A stretch of 64,000 nt of DNA from Crocodylus rhombifer (taxonomy: Eukaryota; Chordata; Crocodylia; Crocodylidae): assembly GCA_038503035.1 (NCBI GenBank), contig JAVSML010001153.1, forward strand, positions 806,001 to 870,000, in the 5' to 3' direction. A model generated the notes under the pieces. The model had not been told where the DNA came from and ran no database searches. It saw nothing but the letters and a program-made list of their open reading frames with translations. Shown in pieces: positions 59,494-64,000 of this stretch. The position numbers and the translations under genes are program-made. Numbering within the stretch: the first letter of the stretch is position 1; each line of letters begins with the position of its first letter.

Positions 59494-61384
59494 ATTCTGC
59501 TGGATATTTAAATGGCCATTACCAAAAGTGTTGGCGTTAACATCTCCCTGAGATAAATGAGGCAGGTTACACCTATTGTAGCTAATGTCCCAGATCGTAT
59601 GTGCACTCATGGCAAAAAGAAACACTGTCCAGAGAAATAGCATGTCTGCTCCATAAGAACTTTTTTCCCAGATGGAAAGAATGTAACATGTCACATCATG
59701 GCAGTAGCATATCTCAGCACAGGACAGCTTTGCTTCTTACTGACATCTCTGTATCCATGACTTCTGTTTGCTGGCTTGTATGTTTGTTTTATTTACAACC
59801 ATAATAATAATAATAATTAAAAAAACAGAGATGCTGGAGAGTAAGGTACTGGCTCCATTTAAGAGCCAGTGGAGCATATAGACACATCCTGGCTCCTTTC
59901 AAGGGCAGAAGTATAGCCACACAGAGTCTGCATCCAAATTGCTATTAGGCTTGGCACTTGAAACACTACACAGAGTAGGCGTAAGTCTCTCCCTCCATAT
60001 GAGTCTGCTTCTTATCCATTTGATTGTGTGGGTGAGGGAAGCAGAATTACCAGCTCTAGGTAGGATGCAGAAGGGATATTATTGAATTGGGAGGCCCCTG
60101 GGGTCAGACACACATACTGTTAGCTACCTGCTCTCAGTGCCACTATCCAGAAACCAGGTAGCCTTTTCTTCAGAAGTTCATCCAGCAGGATTTTACGAAA
60201 GCCAGGGTAACTTACTGATTTTTCTAAAGTTGACAGAGACATTTTCATGGATTTTTTCACAGTCAATCTAGTTAAGTTCCTTTATCAAGCTCCTACCTAC
60301 ATTTTCTTACTATCATCCTGGATTACATTGCTATATTTTTAAGCCCTGAAAAAATCATGTAAGAATCACTGTCTTAGATCATTACTATTGTTTTATTTTT
60401 ATCGTTAACTCTCCCATTACAAAAATCTTTGTGCATTTGGATTTTTTTTGCTGTATTTTTATACTTCTAAGTTCTGGCTCAGCAGTTTACAAAGGACATT
60501 TTTGGAAACAGTTACACAATAGGATTAATCTTTTGGGACTAGTTTCCCCAAATAATAGTCTGTCTCTTCCATAGCTGTCCCTCCTCTCAGCACCAGACTA
60601 GCTATTTATTCAAGTTTTTTTTCTTTTTTAATGTATGCAGTTTGGATTCATTACAATTTTTTTTTAAAGACTTCAGATCAAGAGAAATAGCTTTGCTGAG
60701 ATGCAACAGAAAGGCAGTTTCATGTTGGAAGGAGTCAAAGCCAGTGGTGTATTTGTACATAAAACATCCACTCACTTCACAGCAGAATTACTTTAGCCCC
60801 ATTCTGTTAATAAAAAAAATCCCTCAGTGCTTGACTGGTGAGAAGGATTCTGAGTCAAAGCCGAGTTTCAAAAGACATTTTGTGATGCTTCTTTTGAAAG
60901 AAGAAAAACTTGAAAGAAGTAGTTTAGGGACACAGGACAGAGAGAGGGAACTTTGGGTCATAAATTTAGACTACCACAGGCAACAATTTCATTCAATCCC
61001 TTTTACAAATTGATCAAACTACATTTTAAAAATGGGTATTTTTTGCCCTGCTACTCTTGTTAGAAGAGTCTTCCAGAACATTATTCCTCTGATGGCTTGA
61101 ATTTATCTAACCTCTAGCCTGAATTTATTCATAGCCAGTTGGACCACCAGATCATACCCATTTACTCTTATGACAATATTGGCTTTTAGATGGACTGATT
61201 ATTTTTCCTCTTGATTGTCTACCTCTCTTCCCTGACTTGTTTATTATAAATAGGAAGCATAACCCTCTCAACCTTTATTTTGCTAAGCTAAATAAGCCTT
61301 ACTCTTTTACTTTTCTCTTAGATCACAAGCTCTCCATTTCCTTGATGTAGATAGTTCAAGTAATTCATCTTGGTTGCACATAGG
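59494..61384. other. AT-rich spacer, nothing recognised
   Basis: Apart from the ATA microsatellite there is no recognised feature. The 123-codon plus-strand frame at 60642-61013 has no supporting signals. Confidence 0.5.
59801..59817 (+). repeat. (ATA)n microsatellite
   Basis: Five to six ATA trinucleotides, then A-rich sequence. Confidence 0.9.
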
Positions 61385-62640
61385 TGTTAAGAACTGTACA
61401 CAGTGGGATCACCTACACAAGATGCTTAATTGCACAGCAGTGTAGTTTACTGCATAATAAGCATATGCGTTGTGTACATGTTTACTATGCAGTAAACCTT
61501 GCTAATCACAAGTAAATTTGCTACCTGCAAAAGCAAGGTTAGTAATGGCACAGTAGTGCTTGTGTAGACACCTGACTGGGAGTAAAATCAGCTCTCAGTC
61601 AGCCGTCCACCAGGGGATGGGAGATTGCTCCCTGCCCCCCGGGAGCTGCCTGTTGCCAGGGCAGGTTCCACCACAAGAGTCAGGGCAGGGACTATGTCCT
61701 CCTGCCCCAGCAGCAGGGAACTCCAGCCCCTTGCTTTGAGATGGCAATCAGGGAACGGGGGCTGGGAGATCCTTATCTCCCAGCACCAGCTCTGCAACTG
61801 TGAAGCCAGTGCGGGGAGACCCTTATCTCCCAGTGCCAGCTCCAGTGCTAGGAGATAAGGATCTCTCAGCGCTGTCCCTCTGACTGTGGAGCTGGTGCTG
61901 GGAGATAAGTGTGTCCCAGTGCCAGCCCCATGGTGCGGAGCTGGCACTGGGAGCTCCCTGCAGTGGCACTGGGAGCCTGTTCCCCCCCATCTCTGCAAGC
62001 TGAATGAGGATCAAGCTTCCCAGCTTGTTCTCCACCCAGCTCCGCACTTACACCGCTGAGTGGGGAACAGGACCCCAGCCTCCTCCCTGCATGTAGGGTG
62101 GGGGCTGGGAACTGTCCTGGTCAAGGGCAGGTCCCAGCCCTGTGCCCCAATCAGGTGTGATCAAGGCGCAGGGCTTGGAAAGAGCTACAGGGGTGGGGTA
62201 GGTCCCAGCCTCCTGCTCGGATCTGTTGATGGGGCAGCTAACAGTGAGCTAGCTGCTAGCTGCCCCACTGGTGGACTGGGGCAAGGGGCTAGCACCTGCT
62301 CCTCCTCTGCAGTTCTTTCCAAGTCCACTTCCCTTTATCAGGCAGCAGAGGCCAGGAGCTCCCTGCTGCCGGACAGGGGGACACTGTCCCCGCCCTGGCT
62401 GCAAGGAGCTCCTGGGGGCAGGGTCTAATGTCCTAGCCTGGTGCTATCTGCCAGCCCCTGGGCTAGAACCCAGAAGGAGCCTAGAGCTCTCCCTGGTGGC
62501 AGCAGAGTCCCATTGCAGGGCCCCAGGAAGTAGGACAGGATTGTTGCCATTAGCAGCAAATCTGATCCCACTTCCCTGCATGTTTAGACACCTATATTTA
62601 CTCGCAAGTAGTTCTCACAAGTAATTTGATCCCAGATCAA
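61385..62640. mobile_element. Possible DNA element with GC-rich interior
   Basis: The left border region (ATCACCTACACAAGATGC, GCACAGTAGTGCTTGTGTAG) and the right border region (CATGTTTAGACACC, then TCTCACAAGTAATTTGATCC) contain related words. The middle, 61600-62560, is GC-rich with many short inverted repeats. Exact ends and class are not resolved. Confidence 0.35.
61740..61985. repeat. Array of alternating inverted units
   Basis: The unit GGAGCTGGTGCTGGGAGATA and its reverse complement CTTATCTCCCAGCACCAGCT alternate: forward copies near 61850 and 61890, reverse copies near 61775 and 61820, with further CCAGTGCCAGC copies to 61960. Open frames on both strands follow from the repetition. Confidence 0.75.
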
Positions 62641-64000
62641 ATGCAACCAGTATTCTAGATGAGGTCAACACTTATCGGCATTAATACCTCCCTGTCTTTA
62701 CTGGAAATAGGCCACTTGATGGGATCCTAAGATCACCTTTGCATTTCCATCATATTAGCATAATTATTCAGCATTCATTATTCATCTAAGATAGACTAAT
62801 ACACCTGTGTCTTTGTCCTCCTCAGTTATTTTCAGTTGATATAATCCCAGTTTATAGTAAAATTTTCTTTAAAAAATTCGTATTAATTCATTGTATGACC
62901 TTGCACTCTGTACTATTTTCTGGTATTCCAATATGCAAGGTGGCCTCTATGCTGATTATTATCATCACCCTTATTGAAAAATAAAGGTAAAGTGTTGATT
63001 CCATTTTTGAACCTTGTTACATTTTACACTTTATGCCTGTTTCAGGCGCAATGCTGCCTGTGTTCCTTGCTCTTCTTTAGCCAGTCCTCCTCTGGTATCC
63101 TTGCTTTTCTCACTTGCCACATCTTGATCTTACTCAGAGGGAGAGTCCAGTTGATGCTGTGGGCAACCCAGCATGCCAGAGTCTTAGTTTGCACTTCCTC
63201 CTACTTGGTTGGTCCTATGGTTTTTTTCGGAGGAATAACAGGGCATCTGAATGCCTAGGGCAGGAGCAATGTGCAGGGGAAGAAACAGCCACCAGCACTG
63301 GAGTGGCTGAAGTAACAGTTGTTATTTCCCACTCCCCAACCTCAAGCTGGTGCCTGGGCTGCTGCCCTATTTTCCTTGCCTTAGTTATGCTACTAGATTA
63401 TTCTTCCCTCACTCCTAAAGCTCTAGAGTCCTTCTGAACAGATCCAGTACCAAACTGGTCTTCCTTATGACTTGGTACACATCCCCAGTCTTCCCCAGGC
63501 AGTTCCCCAAAGTACTTTCCCTCCTCAGCTGGACCTCTTGTCCTTCCCCCAGTCGGAATCCTTCTGACTTTATGACTGCTGGGGCTCTCCCTTTATACTG
63601 CTTTCAGGGGTATGGCCTCTAGCCCTACCCCTTTTGGGGCCTGTAATGGGGCCTTGTTAGATGGTTGTTAATCTAATCCTATCTGGTCATCCTCAGTACC
63701 TAATAGCCCTCTTCTTATCTCCGCATAGCTAAAAGAATCTTTTGCTATCTGTTTTAATTTTCTTTTTCAAAGTCAAAATCAGCTTGATTTCCCTTATGGG
63801 CTCCCTGTTTATGGTCAATGTCCAATCAGTTAAGGCTTCTTTCCTATACAATGTCCACCCCCGCCCCCACTTGCTAGAATAAAACTTCTAGATAGTTTTT
63901 GCAACTTTGATTTAAAGACATTTCAAAGTCGTTTCCATTCAAGCCTTGGAGCTCTGCAGTTCAATACCCTCACAACTAATTCCCTTAAATTCTCAATATT
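62641..64000. other. Window end, nothing recognised
   Basis: Mixed-composition DNA with chance open frames of up to 107 codons and no splice-supported exon found. Confidence 0.5.

Noticed and set aside
60642..61013. 123-codon plus-strand open frame
   Set aside because: AT-rich region with no motif, no splice or promoter support, and composition like the surrounding non-coding DNA.
1..64000. Endogenous retrovirus, CRISPR array, operon, tRNA or rRNA genes
   Set aside because: I looked for paired LTRs, regularly spaced direct repeats, prokaryotic gene packing and conserved RNA gene words. None was found.

Overview
This window looks like nuclear DNA from a non-avian sauropsid, most likely a crocodilian, less likely a turtle. 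The evidence is the repeat content. CR1 non-LTR retrotransposons dominate: at least eleven pieces with the typical 3' tail wording and 8-bp-like 3' repeats. Several hAT-type non-autonomous DNA transposons carry TAGGGGTGCACCGAT-like ends and 8-bp target duplications. There is one RTE-like LINE. I saw no bacterial gene organisation, no rRNA or tRNA gene, no CRISPR array, and no retroviral LTR. Most long open frames lie inside transposons or GC-rich repeats.

Layout. 0.2-2.9 kb is a CR1 ORF2 pseudogene. 3.2-4.7 kb holds a pogo/Tigger-like MITE with a perfect internal hairpin and a hAT element with an 8-bp target duplication. 5-31 kb is mostly AT-rich single-copy-looking DNA, interrupted by a TIR element with a degenerate tandem array (8.0-8.8 kb), a palindrome-rich hAT element (9.4-10.6 kb), an old CR1 (14-15 kb), a 5'-inverted RTE-like LINE (22.1-22.9 kb), an old CR1/L3 (23.9-24.9 kb) and a small hAT MITE with a perfect target duplication (25.06-25.34 kb). 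At 30.56-31.4 kb there is a clear CpG island with stacked GC boxes, the only strong promoter signal in the window.

On the minus strand from the CpG island down to about 5.1 kb I found a set of short, splice-bounded, phase-compatible open segments. They end in a segment with a stop codon, an AATAAA and a GT-rich element. This may be an unidentified protein-coding gene of about 26 kb. I do not recognise the protein, and open frames of this size also occur by chance, so these exons are low-confidence candidates.

31.5-46 kb is a CR1-rich block. It includes the best-preserved CR1 (33.7-36.2 kb, minus strand), a 1.4-kb hAT element (40.16-41.57 kb) and two head-to-head CR1 fragments (44.7-46.0 kb). 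46-64 kb is AT-rich, with two more CR1 tails, several TIR or GC-rich repeats, a 63-66-bp imperfect palindrome at 59.3-59.5 kb, a palindrome-rich array at 61.7-62.0 kb and one isolated candidate exon at 48.3 kb.

No novel multi-gene system is evident. The most interesting points are the candidate CpG-island gene, the repeated pattern of non-autonomous DNA transposons with GC-rich and often palindromic interiors, and the twin-priming-like RTE insertion.
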